A program made the translations under genes and the position numbers. 64,000 bases of DNA from Plesiomonas shigelloides (lineage in GTDB: Bacteria > Pseudomonadota > Gammaproteobacteria > Enterobacterales > CAMTGL01): contig NZ_LT575468.1 in NCBI RefSeq assembly GCF_900087055.1, positions 1 through 64,000 of the forward strand. Direction: 5' to 3'. This document shows, piece by piece, positions 38,434-47,730 of the stretch; the first letter of the stretch is position 1, and each line of letters begins with the position of its first letter. The notes under the pieces were generated by a model, which had not been told where the DNA came from, did not search any database, and saw only the letters and a list, made by a program, of their open reading frames with translations.

Positions 38434-39416
38434 GTATGGAGATTTCTCCGGACGAGGCGCAAGCCTCGTTCCTGTATAACGATGTGCATCAGCTGCAAAA
38501 CATCAAGGGTAACCGCGATCAGCAACAAGCGTTACGTCAGGTGTCGCAGCAATTTGAAGCGGTGTTCTTGCAGACCGTGCTCAAGCATATGCGTCAGGCA
38601 AACAATGCTATGCGGGACCCCGACTCGCCACTTAGCAGTCGCCAGCAAGACTTTTACCAATCCTTCTATGATGGCCAATTGGCCTCGGAAATGAGCAAGA
38701 AAAGCCATCTGGGGATTGCAGAGATGCTGGTGAAGCAGCTCGCTGCGGCCGTACCGAAGGGCAACGGCAAACCGGTGTCGGGGGCGCCAAGTGAGTCGGC
38801 GCGCGCGGCGGAGAGCTTTGCCGTCACCATGCACGCCAAACCGGCGCAAGGCAAACCAATTCAGGCACCGTGGCTTCCGGCCACGGTACTGGATCGCATC
38901 TTTGGCGGCGCAGCAGAAATCAGCGCCGACGGGGCGACGGCGGCCACGTCTGATCCGCAGAAACAAAACTTTATCAATAAACTGTTCCCATATGCGATCC
39001 GCGCGGCGCGCGCGCTGGGTACCTCGCCATCGGTATTGTTGGCGCAAGCGGCGCTGGAAACCGGTTGGGGCCGTGGCATTTTACGTCGCGGCGATCAGAG
39101 CAGTTATAACCTGTTTAACATCAAAGCCAGTCCGGGTTGGCAAGGCGAGCAGGTGACCGTAGCGGCGCCGGAAGTGATTGACGGACAGACCGTGAATCAA
39201 GAGTCGCCGTTTCGGGTCTACCAGAGCTTTGCGGAGTCGTTTGAAGATTACGTTAACTTCCTGCGCAGTAACCGCCGTTATGCCAAGGCACTGCAACATG
39301 CGGATAATCCGGAGCGCTATTTCAATCATCTACAGCAAGCTGGCTATGCCACTGATCCGCAGTATGCCCGCAAACTGCAAGGGGTCTGGCAGCAAGTCCA
39401 ACAGATGTTGGAGTGA
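38430..39416 (+). CDS. flgJ: Lateral flagellar rod cap and muramidase FlgJ
   Basis: FlgJ scaffolds rod assembly and cuts peptidoglycan to let the rod pass. The 328-residue protein has the N-terminal rod-binding domain (about 1-115; [17 protein letters not shown] near 42) and a C-terminal glucosaminidase-type domain (about 170-325). The latter has the likely catalytic Glu210 in [13 protein letters not shown] Pro/Ala-rich linker joins the two. Having both domains in one protein is the arrangement of beta- and gammaproteobacteria. Confidence 0.94.
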   Translation: MSMEISPDEAQASFLYNDVHQLQNIKGNRDQQQALRQVSQQFEAVFLQTVLKHMRQANNAMRDPDSPLSSRQQDFYQSFYDGQLASEMSKKSHLGIAEMLVKQLAAAVPKGNGKPVSGAPSESARAAESFAVTMHAKPAQGKPIQAPWLPATVLDRIFGGAAEISADGATAATSDPQKQNFINKLFPYAIRAARALGTSPSVLLAQAALETGWGRGILRRGDQSSYNLFNIKASPGWQGEQVTVAAPEVIDGQTVNQESPFRVYQSFAESFEDYVNFLRSNRRYAKALQHADNPERYFNHLQQAGYATDPQYARKLQGVWQQVQQMLE

Positions 39417-39489
39417 CCGACTATCGGACAGGGTTGGGCGATTTAATCGTTTTGCCCTGCAGGTCGCTTAATGACTTTCAGATGAGTTT

Positions 39490-39516
39490 TAAAACCGTGC
39501 AGGCCATTGCCTGTCG
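39490..39516 (+). promoter_or_regulatory. Possible sigma-28 promoter before flgK
   Basis: TAAA, exactly 15 bases, then GCCTGTCG (consensus TAAA-N15-GCCGATAA) lies 50 bases upstream of the flgK ATG, in the 149-base flgJ-flgK gap. The -35 and the first three -10 bases match; the rest does not. The flgKL pair has a sigma-28 promoter in enteric bacteria. Confidence 0.35.
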
Positions 39517-39565
39517 GCATTCGGCGTGAGGGTCGGGTGTTTTTACACTGAGTAAGGACGTTGTC

Positions 39566-40969
39566 ATGAGTCTGATTAATATCGGTTTAACCGGTCTGGG
39601 CGCGGCCAATGCCGGCCTGAGCACCACTTCGCACAATCTGGTGAACATGAACACGCCCGGATATACCCGTCAACGTATCGGTTTGGCCAGTCAGGTTGGT
39701 CCCGGTGGCGTGGGCGCGGGTGTCGGTGTAACCGGCATTGATCGTCTGGCCGACGGCTTTTTGAATACCAGCCTGTGGCGCCAGTCTTCGGCGTTGCAGC
39801 AGAGTAATACCCAATATCGCTACATGAGCAAGACCGAACAGATCCTGACTGCGGATAGCTCTAGCATCAACGTGGGTCTGGATCGTTTTTATTCGGCGCT
39901 CAGCGAAGCGGCAGTCAACCCGCAAGATATGGCGCTGCGCCAATCGATTCTGTCGCAGGCCGATGCCGTGGTTCAGCGTTTCAACAACATGGATGCGCAG
40001 TTAAAGAGCCAGCGTAAACAGCTCGACAGTCAGCTGGACTCCAGCATCAGCCAGACCAACTCGCTGCTGGCCAGCATCGCTGAGATGAATAAGCAGATCA
40101 AAGAAGCGGGCGCGCGCGGGCAAACCATGACCGACGTGCTGGATGCACGCGATCAGGCGATCAGCCAGCTGTCTGAGCAGTTGAATGTTAACGTGCAGTA
40201 CAAGCCAGATGGCACCGTGGATATCAACTTGGATCAAGGCCAGCCGCTGGTCAGCGGTAATACCGCCAGTCAGCTGGATATGGCGCGTGATGGCGTGATC
40301 AGCATTAAGCGCGGTGATGCCTCGTTCGCGATGCCACGCAATATTGGCGGCAATATCGGCGGCTTGATGATTTTTCGCGATAAAGACTTGGTCGAAAAGC
40401 AAAAAGAGCTGGATACCATGGCCTACGGCTTTGCCCAGCAGTTCAATACGGTGCATAAGCAAGGTTACGACATCAACGGTAACCTCAGTGGCAAGGACAT
40501 GTTCAGCGGTGCCGACAGCGTAGAAGGCGCGGCCAGCCGTTTGTCGCTGGCATTGAAAGACCCAGCCGATCTGGCGCTGGGTGATGATGTGGATATTGGT
40601 CCGGGTAACGGTAATAACCTGACCAAGCTGATTGCGCTGAAAGATACGCCGCTGGCGATCACGTTATCTCCTGCCGATCAGGCTGAATACGGTGTGACGG
40701 TTGCTGGCTTAAATGGCAAAACCCTGAGCAAGGCCTATACCGGGATTTGTGGTGATTGGGCGATTCAGACTGCGCAAATCAAAGCGGAGCTGACATCGAA
40801 TACTTCGCTGTACAAGCAAGCCTTTAACGATCGGGAGTCCGTGTGTGGGGTTTCCAAAGATGAAGAGGCCGGGAATCTGATGCAATACACTCAGATGTAC
40901 CAGTCCAGCGCCAAGATTGTTAGCACAGCTCAGCAGCTGTTTGATACCACCCTCGCGATGTTTAACTAA
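39566..40969 (+). CDS. flgK: Lateral flagellar hook-filament junction protein FlgK
   Basis: FlgK (HAP1) is the first hook-filament junction protein. The 467-residue product has the N-terminal rod/hook motif TTSHNLVNMNTPGYTRQRIG (about 20-39). Long helical segments in the middle carry AEMNKQIKEAGARGQTMTDVLDARDQAISQLS near 171-202. The C-terminal end is TAQQLFDTTLAMFN. It is shorter than E. coli FlgK (547 residues), as is common for lateral systems. Confidence 0.94.
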   Translation: MSLINIGLTGLGAANAGLSTTSHNLVNMNTPGYTRQRIGLASQVGPGGVGAGVGVTGIDRLADGFLNTSLWRQSSALQQSNTQYRYMSKTEQILTADSSSINVGLDRFYSALSEAAVNPQDMALRQSILSQADAVVQRFNNMDAQLKSQRKQLDSQLDSSISQTNSLLASIAEMNKQIKEAGARGQTMTDVLDARDQAISQLSEQLNVNVQYKPDGTVDINLDQGQPLVSGNTASQLDMARDGVISIKRGDASFAMPRNIGGNIGGLMIFRDKDLVEKQKELDTMAYGFAQQFNTVHKQGYDINGNLSGKDMFSGADSVEGAASRLSLALKDPADLALGDDVDIGPGNGNNLTKLIALKDTPLAITLSPADQAEYGVTVAGLNGKTLSKAYTGICGDWAIQTAQIKAELTSNTSLYKQAFNDRESVCGVSKDEEAGNLMQYTQMYQSSAKIVSTAQQLFDTTLAMFN

Positions 40970-40981
40970 GGAGCCACCACC

Positions 40982-41884
40982 ATGCGCATGAGTACGTTTC
41001 AGCTAAACAGCATGATGATGGACGGGATGCAAACCGCCAACAGCAACTACAACACCACCATAATGCAGATGCAGCGGCAGACGAAAATTTTGACGCCGTC
41101 CGATGACCCGATTGGCTCGGTACAGATCATGCTGTTGCAGCGTCAGCAGGCGGCAACCGATCAGTACAGCAAAAACATCAAAAACTTGATGAACGAATAC
41201 ACCCAGCAAGAAGCGTTGATGCGTAACGGCAACGATATTTTGCTGCGCGGTAAAGAGCTGGTGCTGAGTCTTGGTAATGGTGCCATGACCCAAGATGACC
41301 GAGAGGCGGTGGCTAACGAGTTGGAATCCATTCGTGATGAGTTGCTGAGTGTAGCGAATAGCCAAAATCCGGATGGGGATTATCAGTTTGCCGGTAACAA
41401 ACTGAAAAATAAGCCGTACAGCGCACCGGATTATGTCTATCAAGGTGATAGCGCCCGTCGCACCTCCAGCACCGCCGAAGGGGTCACTTTGCCGGTGAAC
41501 ATGACGGCAGACACTATTTTTGGCTCCGGTAATAACACCGTGTTTAAAGCCATTGATGATTTGACCGCCGCTCTGCGCGATCCGGCCACCACCCAAGACG
41601 AGCTGGAAGCGCAGATGAAAAATGCGGATAGCAGTATTGCGTCAACCTCAGTACAGCTGAATAGTGTGTGGGGCGGGTTAGGTAGTCAGATGCAATCACT
41701 GGAGCGTATGGCCGGCGCGCACGAAGACAATACCTTGATGAACAAGAAGATGATTGGTGATATCAAGGATTTGGATATTCCAGAGGCTGCATCACGTCTG
41801 AAAGGCTACGAGCTGGCATTAACAGCCACTCAGTTGAGCTATTCCAAGATCAACGATATGTCCCTGTTTAACTACATCAAATAA
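40982..41884 (+). CDS. flgL: Lateral flagellar hook-filament junction protein FlgL
   Basis: FlgL (HAP3) is the second junction protein and is flagellin-like at its ends. The 300-residue product has the N-terminal helix region MRMSTFQLNSMMMDGMQTAN and PSDDPIGSVQIMLLQRQQA near 40. Its C-terminal helix ends SYSKINDMSLFNYIK. It lies 12 bases after flgK. Confidence 0.93.
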   Translation: MRMSTFQLNSMMMDGMQTANSNYNTTIMQMQRQTKILTPSDDPIGSVQIMLLQRQQAATDQYSKNIKNLMNEYTQQEALMRNGNDILLRGKELVLSLGNGAMTQDDREAVANELESIRDELLSVANSQNPDGDYQFAGNKLKNKPYSAPDYVYQGDSARRTSSTAEGVTLPVNMTADTIFGSGNNTVFKAIDDLTAALRDPATTQDELEAQMKNADSSIASTSVQLNSVWGGLGSQMQSLERMAGAHEDNTLMNKKMIGDIKDLDIPEAASRLKGYELALTATQLSYSKINDMSLFNYIK

Positions 41885-41952
41885 AATCGTCGCTTAAGTT
41901 AAGTGTGGCATGAGTTAAGCGTGACATGCGCCGGTTATCCATGCACTTATCC

Positions 41953-41980
41953 AATACGCAGAGCACCGACTCTGCGTATT
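41953..41980. other. Perfect 11-bp hairpin between flgL and lafW
   Basis: AATACGCAGAG and CTCTGCGTATT pair perfectly around a CACCGA loop, 68 bases after flgL. No T-run follows (GCGATGG), so it is not a standard terminator. It may stabilise the flgKL mRNA end or act as a binding site. Confidence 0.6.
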
Positions 41981-42054
41981 GCGATGGCGAAAGCGTCGTC
42001 GGGTTGTAAGTCGCATGCAGATTGAAGCAAATAGATAAATAAAGAGAACACACC

Positions 42055-43104
42055 TTGGTTAACCAAGTTAACAGTACCCGTCTGGGCACCCAACGTACTT
42101 CCGATCTGAATCACTCTCCGGTGGTGAGCCAGCAAAAAGCTGGCTTGGCGGTATCGGCGTCGGCCAGCGCGGCGGTAGATACCCGCACGCCGGCGGAAGA
42201 AATCGAACGTCTACGTCATGGTCAGCGCGGGAGTTTACTGGGCGTAACCGCCAAGGCACACTACCAGTTAGCGAAAACGCAAACCGCCTTGCGAGCCTTG
42301 CACAGCGCCGAAGATATTTTGCAGCAAAGTAAACAACTGGCGCAGCGCAGCCTGAAACAAACGGAAGGCCGTCGTCAGCGTTTGACGCAGGAGTTGGCCT
42401 CGTTGCAACGGCAACTGCGTCAGCAAGTGCACCAGACTTATGATGAGAAGCCGCTGTTTAATGCCGATTTTTCGGTGCGACATTTAAATCGTAATCAACA
42501 GCAACGCTTTTCCATTCGCGGTCTGCGCTTGCAAGGCGAGCGTACTCAGCCAGAAGTGTTGAAGTTTGCCTTTGATGGCGGCAAGCCGCGTCAGGTGAAA
42601 GTGCAGATTGAGCCGGAAGATGATATGGCGACCATCGCGCGCAAACTGAGCCGTGGCCTGTCATCGCGTGGGATCCGCGCTGAAGTCGATAAATGGGGCG
42701 ATCTGGAGTTTTCTGCCGCAAAAGGCAACTGGCAAGAGGTTGAGGATGGTTTTTGGTTGACCGGTAATGGGCAGATTTTCCCAGCCGGTAATCCTGTTAA
42801 AGTTCAACCGGAGCAGCGTCAGCCGCAGATGGTGGATGCGGAGAAGCTCAGCTTTCGCAAAACCCAAGATACACGCCAATCCTTGGCTGATATCGAACGC
42901 TTGATGCAGCAGATCCGCAGCTCCCTGCAGGAGCTTACGCGCTATCAGCAGCAAATTGAACGTCAACTGCAAGGGCGCTATGCTCGGATGCCGGAAACCG
43001 AAACGGCGGGTATTTCAGATCGTATTGTCAATAAACCGCTTTCGAGCTTGTTGGCCCAGGCCGGCATCTCACGCCAGACGGTGGTGGCGTTACTGACGCG
43101 CTAA
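42055..43104 (+). CDS. lafW: LafW-like lateral flagellar protein, putative hook-associated
   Basis: The 349-residue protein starts at TTG 42055, behind AAAGAGA. Its position between flgL and the flagellin gene is that of lafW in the E. coli Flag-2 and Aeromonas lateral loci, where it is called a putative hook-associated protein. Visible parts are a helical, Gln/Arg-rich stretch (about 75-130, coiled coil), a beta-rich middle domain (about 140-245; FAFDGGKPRQVKVQIEPEDD), and a second helical part (about 270-315). The hook/filament-type terminal motifs are not obvious. Function is not established from the sequence, and the name rests on gene order and size. Confidence 0.65.
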   Translation: MVNQVNSTRLGTQRTSDLNHSPVVSQQKAGLAVSASASAAVDTRTPAEEIERLRHGQRGSLLGVTAKAHYQLAKTQTALRALHSAEDILQQSKQLAQRSLKQTEGRRQRLTQELASLQRQLRQQVHQTYDEKPLFNADFSVRHLNRNQQQRFSIRGLRLQGERTQPEVLKFAFDGGKPRQVKVQIEPEDDMATIARKLSRGLSSRGIRAEVDKWGDLEFSAAKGNWQEVEDGFWLTGNGQIFPAGNPVKVQPEQRQPQMVDAEKLSFRKTQDTRQSLADIERLMQQIRSSLQELTRYQQQIERQLQGRYARMPETETAGISDRIVNKPLSSLLAQAGISRQTVVALLTR

Positions 43105-43131
43105 CCCTAATTTTGTCGCAACTCGATATCT

Positions 43132-43165
43132 ACAGTGCCGGCCATGTGTCGGCGCTGTGATTTTA
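43132..43165 (+). terminator. Possible terminator after lafW
   Basis: ACAGTGCCG and CGGCGCTGT (one G-U pair) form a 9-bp stem with a 9-base loop, followed by GATTTTA, 27 bases after the lafW stop. The T-run is short, so this is tentative. Confidence 0.45.
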
Positions 43166-43333
43166 GGGGCCATGATGATGAATTTATGGGGCAGCTATAA
43201 GCACGGCATGATCCATCCCCATTGAAAAAAATTTCCTATCAGCAGAAAAAAAGATTTAAGCCGCCGCAAAACCCTTCCGCCTAATACCAGTAACAAGGTA
43301 CGAGACCTGTTTCTGTATTTTAGGAGAGATCAC

Positions 43334-44158
43334 ATGTCACTGTCAGTTCATACTAACCAGTCTTCCCTGACTGCCCAGCGTTCCCTGGCTAGCACTCAAC
43401 TGAGCCTGAACACTTCCCAGCAGCGCCTGTCTACCGGCCTGCGTATCAACAGCGCTAAAGACGATGCTGCTGGCCTGCAGATCGCTAACCGTATGGAATC
43501 TCAGACTCGTGGTCTGTCTGTGGCTCAGCGTAACGCGGCTGACGGTATCTCTCTGTCTCAAACTGCGGAAGGTGCGCTGAAAGAAGCCTCTAACATCCTG
43601 CAACGTCAGCGTGAACTGGCTCTGCAATCTGCTAACGGTACTAACACTTCAGCTGACCGTACTGCACTGAATGAAGAGTTCTCTGCACTGAATGCAGAAC
43701 TGGCTCGTATTCAGAAAACTACCACTTTCGCAGGTAAAGCGCTGTTTGAATCTGCTGGTTTGAAAGCGGGTATCTCTTTCCAAGTTGGTGCTGAAATGAA
43801 GTCTGCTGACAAGATCACCGTTAAGGTTGATACCGCTGCAGCATTCAAATCCAGTGCTGCAATTAGCGGTACTGCGGGCACTATCGGTGCAGTAGTTTCT
43901 GGTCTGGATAAAGCCATCGCTGCAATGGGTAAATCTATGGCAGAACTGGGTGCGGTACAAAACCGTTTCCAATCTACCATTAACAACCTGTCTAACATCG
44001 AAGAGAACGTGAGCGTGGCGAAAGGCCGCATCATGGATGCTGATATCGCTAAAGAATCTGCCAACATGACCAAGCAGAACATGATGATGCAAGCTGGCAT
44101 CTCTGTACTGTCTCAGGCAAACCAGACTCCATCCATGATCATGGGTCTGCTGCGTTAA
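43334..44158 (+). CDS. lafA: Lateral flagellin LafA
   Basis: This is the filament subunit. The 274-residue protein has conserved N-terminal (1-140: [20 protein letters not shown] near 31, [20 protein letters not shown] near 51) and C-terminal (about 190-274: [35 protein letters not shown]) flagellin helices and only a short variable central part. Codon use is that of a highly expressed gene, unlike its neighbours. TTTAAG (43255-43260) and GCCTAATA (43279-43286) upstream might be parts of a sigma-28 promoter, but their spacing is 18 rather than 15. A strong terminator follows, so it is a single-gene unit. AGGAGA lies in front of the ATG. Confidence 0.95.
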   Translation: MSLSVHTNQSSLTAQRSLASTQLSLNTSQQRLSTGLRINSAKDDAAGLQIANRMESQTRGLSVAQRNAADGISLSQTAEGALKEASNILQRQRELALQSANGTNTSADRTALNEEFSALNAELARIQKTTTFAGKALFESAGLKAGISFQVGAEMKSADKITVKVDTAAAFKSSAAISGTAGTIGAVVSGLDKAIAAMGKSMAELGAVQNRFQSTINNLSNIEENVSVAKGRIMDADIAKESANMTKQNMMMQAGISVLSQANQTPSMIMGLLR

Positions 44159-44230
44159 TTACGCCTGATTACGCATAGGTTTTGCCTTGTGATAACCGAT
44201 GTTGGTTACGCAAAGGAAAACTCGCAATCC

Positions 44231-44257
44231 AAAAAGGGGCCGACTGGCCCCTTTTTA
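44231..44257 (+). terminator. Rho-independent terminator after lafA
   Basis: AAAAAGGGGCC, a GACT loop and GGCCCCTTTTT form an 11-bp stem with flanking A and T runs, 73 bases after the flagellin stop. Confidence 0.92.
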
Positions 44258-44367
44258 CTGAGTTTTGTTGTTCTTCTTCGCGGATGTGATGGTGAAGGGG
44301 CAGAGCAAAGTGCAGTTCTTACGCGCCAATAGCATTCTGCTCTATTGGCTGTGAATTGACTGTTTAA

Positions 44368-44383
44368 TGGCATTTTTCTTGCA
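44368..44383 (+). promoter_or_regulatory. Sigma-54 promoter of the lafB operon
   Basis: TGGCAT-TTTTC-TTGCA matches the -24/-12 consensus with correct spacing, including the T-rich spacer often seen. The predicted start is about 83 bases before the lafB ATG. Confidence 0.82.
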
Positions 44384-44476
44384 TCATTTTTTTTTGCATT
44401 TAAAGCGTAGCGCATAGCATTTTGCGTCCGAGAGATAAGTACGCTCGGTGGCCGCGCGGTAGACAGAGGATAGATT

Positions 44477-45793
44477 ATGGGCATTACCATTGGTGGTATC
44501 GGTACTCTGCCGATTGAAGATTTGATTTACGCACAGCTGTATTCCGAGCGTTTACCGAAAGAAACCCAGTGGAAGCGCCAAGAAGATCAAAACAGTGCCC
44601 TGATCACCGCCTACCGTGAAACCCAATCGGCGGTCAACAAACTGCGTACCGCAGCAGAAAAGCTGGACTCTGCGCGCGAGCTGAACAAAACCACCGTGGT
44701 AGCGGGTGACGACAAAATTTTGTCGGCCAGCGTCAACGGTACTACGGCCAGCGGTAACTACGAATTTGACGTTACCCAGATGGCACAGATTGGCCGTGAA
44801 AAAGTGGTGTTTGATGGCACGGATAAAGTGCCTCAAGATCAGACCTTGACCCTCACATACGGCGGCAAGGATTTTAGTGTTGATGTCAAAGCCGGTAGCT
44901 CGCTGGAAGATATCGCAGCGCAAATTAACGGTGATAAAAACAATCCGGGCGTGAAAGCGGCGGTGGTGCGCGAAGAGGGTGATAAATACTCGCTGGTGAT
45001 CAGCGGTAAAGATACCGGTAAGGACAATGCGGTTACGGTGAAATCCTCGAATGCGGCGACCAAGATTGATTCTTTGCAAACCGCACAAGATGCCGTGTTG
45101 AAGATGGGCTCGCTGACCTTCAGCTCCAAAAACAACAAATTTGAAAACATCATTGACGGGATCTCGATTGAAGCCAAACAAGTCGGGAAAACCACCGTCA
45201 GTGTGAAGCCGGATAATGATGGCACCAAAGAAGCAGTAAAAAGCTTCGTCACCGCCTATAACGAGTTGGTCGACACTATCGACAAACACTCTAAGGCCAC
45301 CGAAGTCACCGATGCTGACGGCAAGAAGCGTAAGAAGCCGGGCGCGCTGGGAGGCGACAGCATGACGCGCGGCATGATGAGTCAGCTGCGTAACAGTTTA
45401 GGTCAGGTGTATGACGGCAAAACCTTGTCGATGCTCGGTATCAAAACCGATCGTCAAGGCAAGCTGGAAATTGATGACGAAAAGCTGACCAAGGCGATCA
45501 ATGAAGACCCAGAAAGCATCAGCACCGTTTTTCTGGGGGCTGATGGCAAAAGTGGCTTGATGCAAAGTATCACCGGTAACTTAAAAGATTTCAAAACCTC
45601 CGGTGGTAACTTCACCACCCGTATCGATCGCTTGGAGCAAGAGCAGAAGAAAATTGGTCAGGATCGCGAAGATCTCGATGCGCGTTTGAAAGTGCGTGAG
45701 CAATCGCTGCGCGATTACTACGCCAAGATGGACAAAATGATCAGCAGCATGCAGCAGACCCAGAACATGCTGTACGGCATGCTGGTCAGTTAA
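44477..45793 (+). CDS. lafB: Lateral filament cap protein LafB (FliD)
   Basis: LafB is the HAP2 cap that folds flagellin at the filament tip. The 438-residue protein has an N-terminal FliD domain (IGGIGTLPIEDLIYAQLYSE, then a helical region to about 75). The middle beta-rich D2-D3 part includes GNYEFDVTQMAQIGREKVVF near 93. The C-terminal FliD domain (about 240-430) ends in a long helix, MDKMISSMQQTQNMLYGMLVS. It is first in the lafB-lafU operon. Confidence 0.93.
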   Translation: MGITIGGIGTLPIEDLIYAQLYSERLPKETQWKRQEDQNSALITAYRETQSAVNKLRTAAEKLDSARELNKTTVVAGDDKILSASVNGTTASGNYEFDVTQMAQIGREKVVFDGTDKVPQDQTLTLTYGGKDFSVDVKAGSSLEDIAAQINGDKNNPGVKAAVVREEGDKYSLVISGKDTGKDNAVTVKSSNAATKIDSLQTAQDAVLKMGSLTFSSKNNKFENIIDGISIEAKQVGKTTVSVKPDNDGTKEAVKSFVTAYNELVDTIDKHSKATEVTDADGKKRKKPGALGGDSMTRGMMSQLRNSLGQVYDGKTLSMLGIKTDRQGKLEIDDEKLTKAINEDPESISTVFLGADGKSGLMQSITGNLKDFKTSGGNFTTRIDRLEQEQKKIGQDREDLDARLKVREQSLRDYYAKMDKMISSMQQTQNMLYGMLVS

Positions 45794-45807
45794 TTGATAG
45801 TGAATAG

Positions 45808-46203
45808 ATGATGAATAACGGACTTAACGCTTATCAACAAGCCAAAACGCAGGCCCAAGCGGCAGCGGCTAGCCCGCATCGCCTGATCCTGATGTTGTTA
45901 GATGGTCTGCTGGATAACCTGACACGTGCGCGCGGTTTTATGGAGCGCGGTCAGGTTGAGCAAAAAGGGCAGATGATCACCAAGTGCCTGGATATTTTGC
46001 AGGGGCTGAGCGCCATTTTGGATATGGAAAAGGGCGGTGAGGTGGCTACTGAGCTGTACCGTCTGTATGACTACTGTGGTCGTCGTTTGTTTGAAGCCAA
46101 CGCGCAAAACAGCATTGAGATGGTGGATGAAGTCAGCGGTCTGATCAGCGAAATTCGCGAAGGCTGGTTGGCATTGCATCCGAGCAAAGTGACTGGGCAA
46201 TGA
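45808..46203 (+). CDS. lafC: Lateral flagellin export chaperone LafC (FliS)
   Basis: The 131-residue helical protein has the FliS core NAYQQAKTQAQAAAASPHRLI near its start, where SPHRLILMLLDGLLDNLTRA is the family hallmark. It should bind the LafA C-terminus before export. It follows lafB by 14 bases and overlaps the next gene in ATGA. Confidence 0.93.
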   Translation: MMNNGLNAYQQAKTQAQAAAASPHRLILMLLDGLLDNLTRARGFMERGQVEQKGQMITKCLDILQGLSAILDMEKGGEVATELYRLYDYCGRRLFEANAQNSIEMVDEVSGLISEIREGWLALHPSKVTGQ

Positions 46204-46490
46204 GTGCACTGTGTGAGCGATTACAGCGCTTGAGTCAAGCCATGGAGCAGGCGGTGCGCAGTGGTGATTTTACCCTGCTCGCGGAGCTGGATCAGAAATT
46301 GCTTGCCGGATTGTCACGTCTTAACGGTGCCGAAATCCCAGCGGATGCGCAGCCAGTATTAAAGCAACTGGCCAGCCGTTATCCGCAGTGGATTGCCGCT
46401 GCGCGCAGTGAACAAGCGCAAATCCGGGCGCAAATCTGCCAGCAACCCTCACAGCAACAAGGCCTGCAGGCTTATATACAGAACTCATGA
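46200..46490 (+). CDS. FliT-like flagellar export chaperone
   Basis: The 96-residue helical protein lies between fliS and fliK homologues, the place of FliT-type chaperones (lafD in Vibrio, lafX in Aeromonas). It starts within the lafC stop (ATGA) and its own stop overlaps the lafE start. There is no distinctive motif; the size, helical pattern and Gln-rich C-terminus fit a FliT-like protein that would serve the cap protein LafB. The name is by context. Confidence 0.65.
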   Translation: MSALCERLQRLSQAMEQAVRSGDFTLLAELDQKLLAGLSRLNGAEIPADAQPVLKQLASRYPQWIAAARSEQAQIRAQICQQPSQQQGLQAYIQNS

Positions 46491-47719
46491 CGAGGCTCGT
46501 GACAATGCAACTGACCCAACTGACTTCCGCGCCATCGTCCGCCTCTCGTACCGGTGCATCTTCGGCTGCCGGTAACAGCGTGCAACCTGCGGCGAATAAG
46601 GCCGATGGTCATAGCTTTAGTCAGTCGCTCAACGGTTCAAATAGCGCACATGACCAGCGTCCGACCGGTGCGGCAGACAACAAAACCGAATCAAAGACCG
46701 ATAGCCGCGATGACATTAAGTCCGCGCAGCATGCGGATACCGAGGCGCACGCCCATGCTGGCGCATCGAGTAAAGATGCCGGTAAAGAGGATAAAGCGGC
46801 TGCCGAGTCTGCGCAGAGCACGGCGACTACCGGACAAGCCGATTTAGCGCAGCAGATTGCGTACTTGCTGCAAACCCAGCAAGCCCTCGACCCGCAAACG
46901 TTACGCCAAGGGTTTGCCAATGGCGCGGCGCTAAACGGCGCAAGTGAGATGCCACTGACCGCGGCACTGACGGGATTGGCGGGCAATAACCTGTTGCGCG
47001 GCAACGGCAAGAGTGAATCGCCGGTACATGATATTCCCGCGCCTGCGGATCAACGTGCCAGCAATGCTGACAGCACCCGTCCCGCCGTTGCGGCTGCGGC
47101 GACAGCGATCCCCCTTACCGAAGGGGATCTGAGCGCGTTGGCCAGTGCCCTGAGCGATAAAAACGTCACCGCACCGGTAGTGGCGATGTGTCAACAGGGG
47201 CTGAATGCCATCACCGCCAAGAGTCCTACGGCGATGGCCGCGAGCGCGCAGCCGAGCGCCGCAGATGCCATGAACACCCCATCGCCTACGTTGGCGCTGG
47301 ATATCAACAAGCCACAGTGGGGCGATGCGCTGATTGAACAGCTGCGTCAGCGCATCCAAGTGCAGGCTGGCAACAAGCTACAACATGCACAGATTCGTCT
47401 GGATCCGCCGGAGCTTGGCAAGCTGGATATCAGCCTGCGCATGGATGGCGACAAACTGAGCGTGCAATTTACCGCCGCTCACCCGCAATTGCGCGAAGCC
47501 TTGTTGGCGGGCAGCGATCGCCTGCGCCAAGACTTTAGCCAAACGCAGATGAACTTGATTGATGTGTCGGTCTCCGGTGGCCAGCCACAACAAGGGCGGC
47601 AGGGGCAGCAAGAGGCTGCGGGCCATGAAGGTCCGGTGATCCGCCGCGCTACCAGTCAGAGCACGATCCCGGCCCTCAGTCTGCCGCGTCAGCGCGCAGG
47701 TTTTGACAGTCTGGTTTAA
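46487..47719 (+). CDS. lafE: Lateral hook-length control protein LafE (FliK)
   Basis: LafE measures hook length and signals FlhB to switch substrates. The 410-residue protein has a long Ala/Ser/Thr/Asp-rich disordered N-terminal part (about 1-260). The conserved FliK C-terminal domain has LRLDPPELGKLDISL-type sequence near residues 303-317 (here IRLDPPELGKLDIS) and LSVQFTAAHPQLREAL just after. The ATG at 46487 overlaps the previous stop. ATG 46505 is an alternative start with GAGG in front, giving 404 residues. Confidence 0.88.
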   Translation: MTRLVTMQLTQLTSAPSSASRTGASSAAGNSVQPAANKADGHSFSQSLNGSNSAHDQRPTGAADNKTESKTDSRDDIKSAQHADTEAHAHAGASSKDAGKEDKAAAESAQSTATTGQADLAQQIAYLLQTQQALDPQTLRQGFANGAALNGASEMPLTAALTGLAGNNLLRGNGKSESPVHDIPAPADQRASNADSTRPAVAAAATAIPLTEGDLSALASALSDKNVTAPVVAMCQQGLNAITAKSPTAMAASAQPSAADAMNTPSPTLALDINKPQWGDALIEQLRQRIQVQAGNKLQHAQIRLDPPELGKLDISLRMDGDKLSVQFTAAHPQLREALLAGSDRLRQDFSQTQMNLIDVSVSGGQPQQGRQGQQEAAGHEGPVIRRATSQSTIPALSLPRQRAGFDSLV

Positions 47720-47730
47720 GAGAGAACACG

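Larger units (their letters stand above)
44159..44476. other. 318-base intergenic region between lafA and lafB
   Basis: It contains the lafA terminator (44231-44257) and the sigma-54 promoter of the lafB operon (44368-44383). I see no reading frame of interest in it. Confidence 0.8.

Noticed and set aside
41906-41920. TGGCAT-GAGTT-AAGC as a sigma-54 promoter for lafW
   Set aside because: The -12 element reads AAGC instead of TTGC and a strong hairpin lies between it and the gene; too weak to list.
41935-41953. TTATCCATG and CTTATCCAAT as DnaA boxes
   Set aside because: They are imperfect, isolated and far from oriC.
43255-43286. TTTAAG...GCCTAATA as a sigma-28 promoter of lafA
   Set aside because: The spacing is 18 instead of 15 bases. 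A sigma-28 promoter is expected here but I could not place it with confidence.
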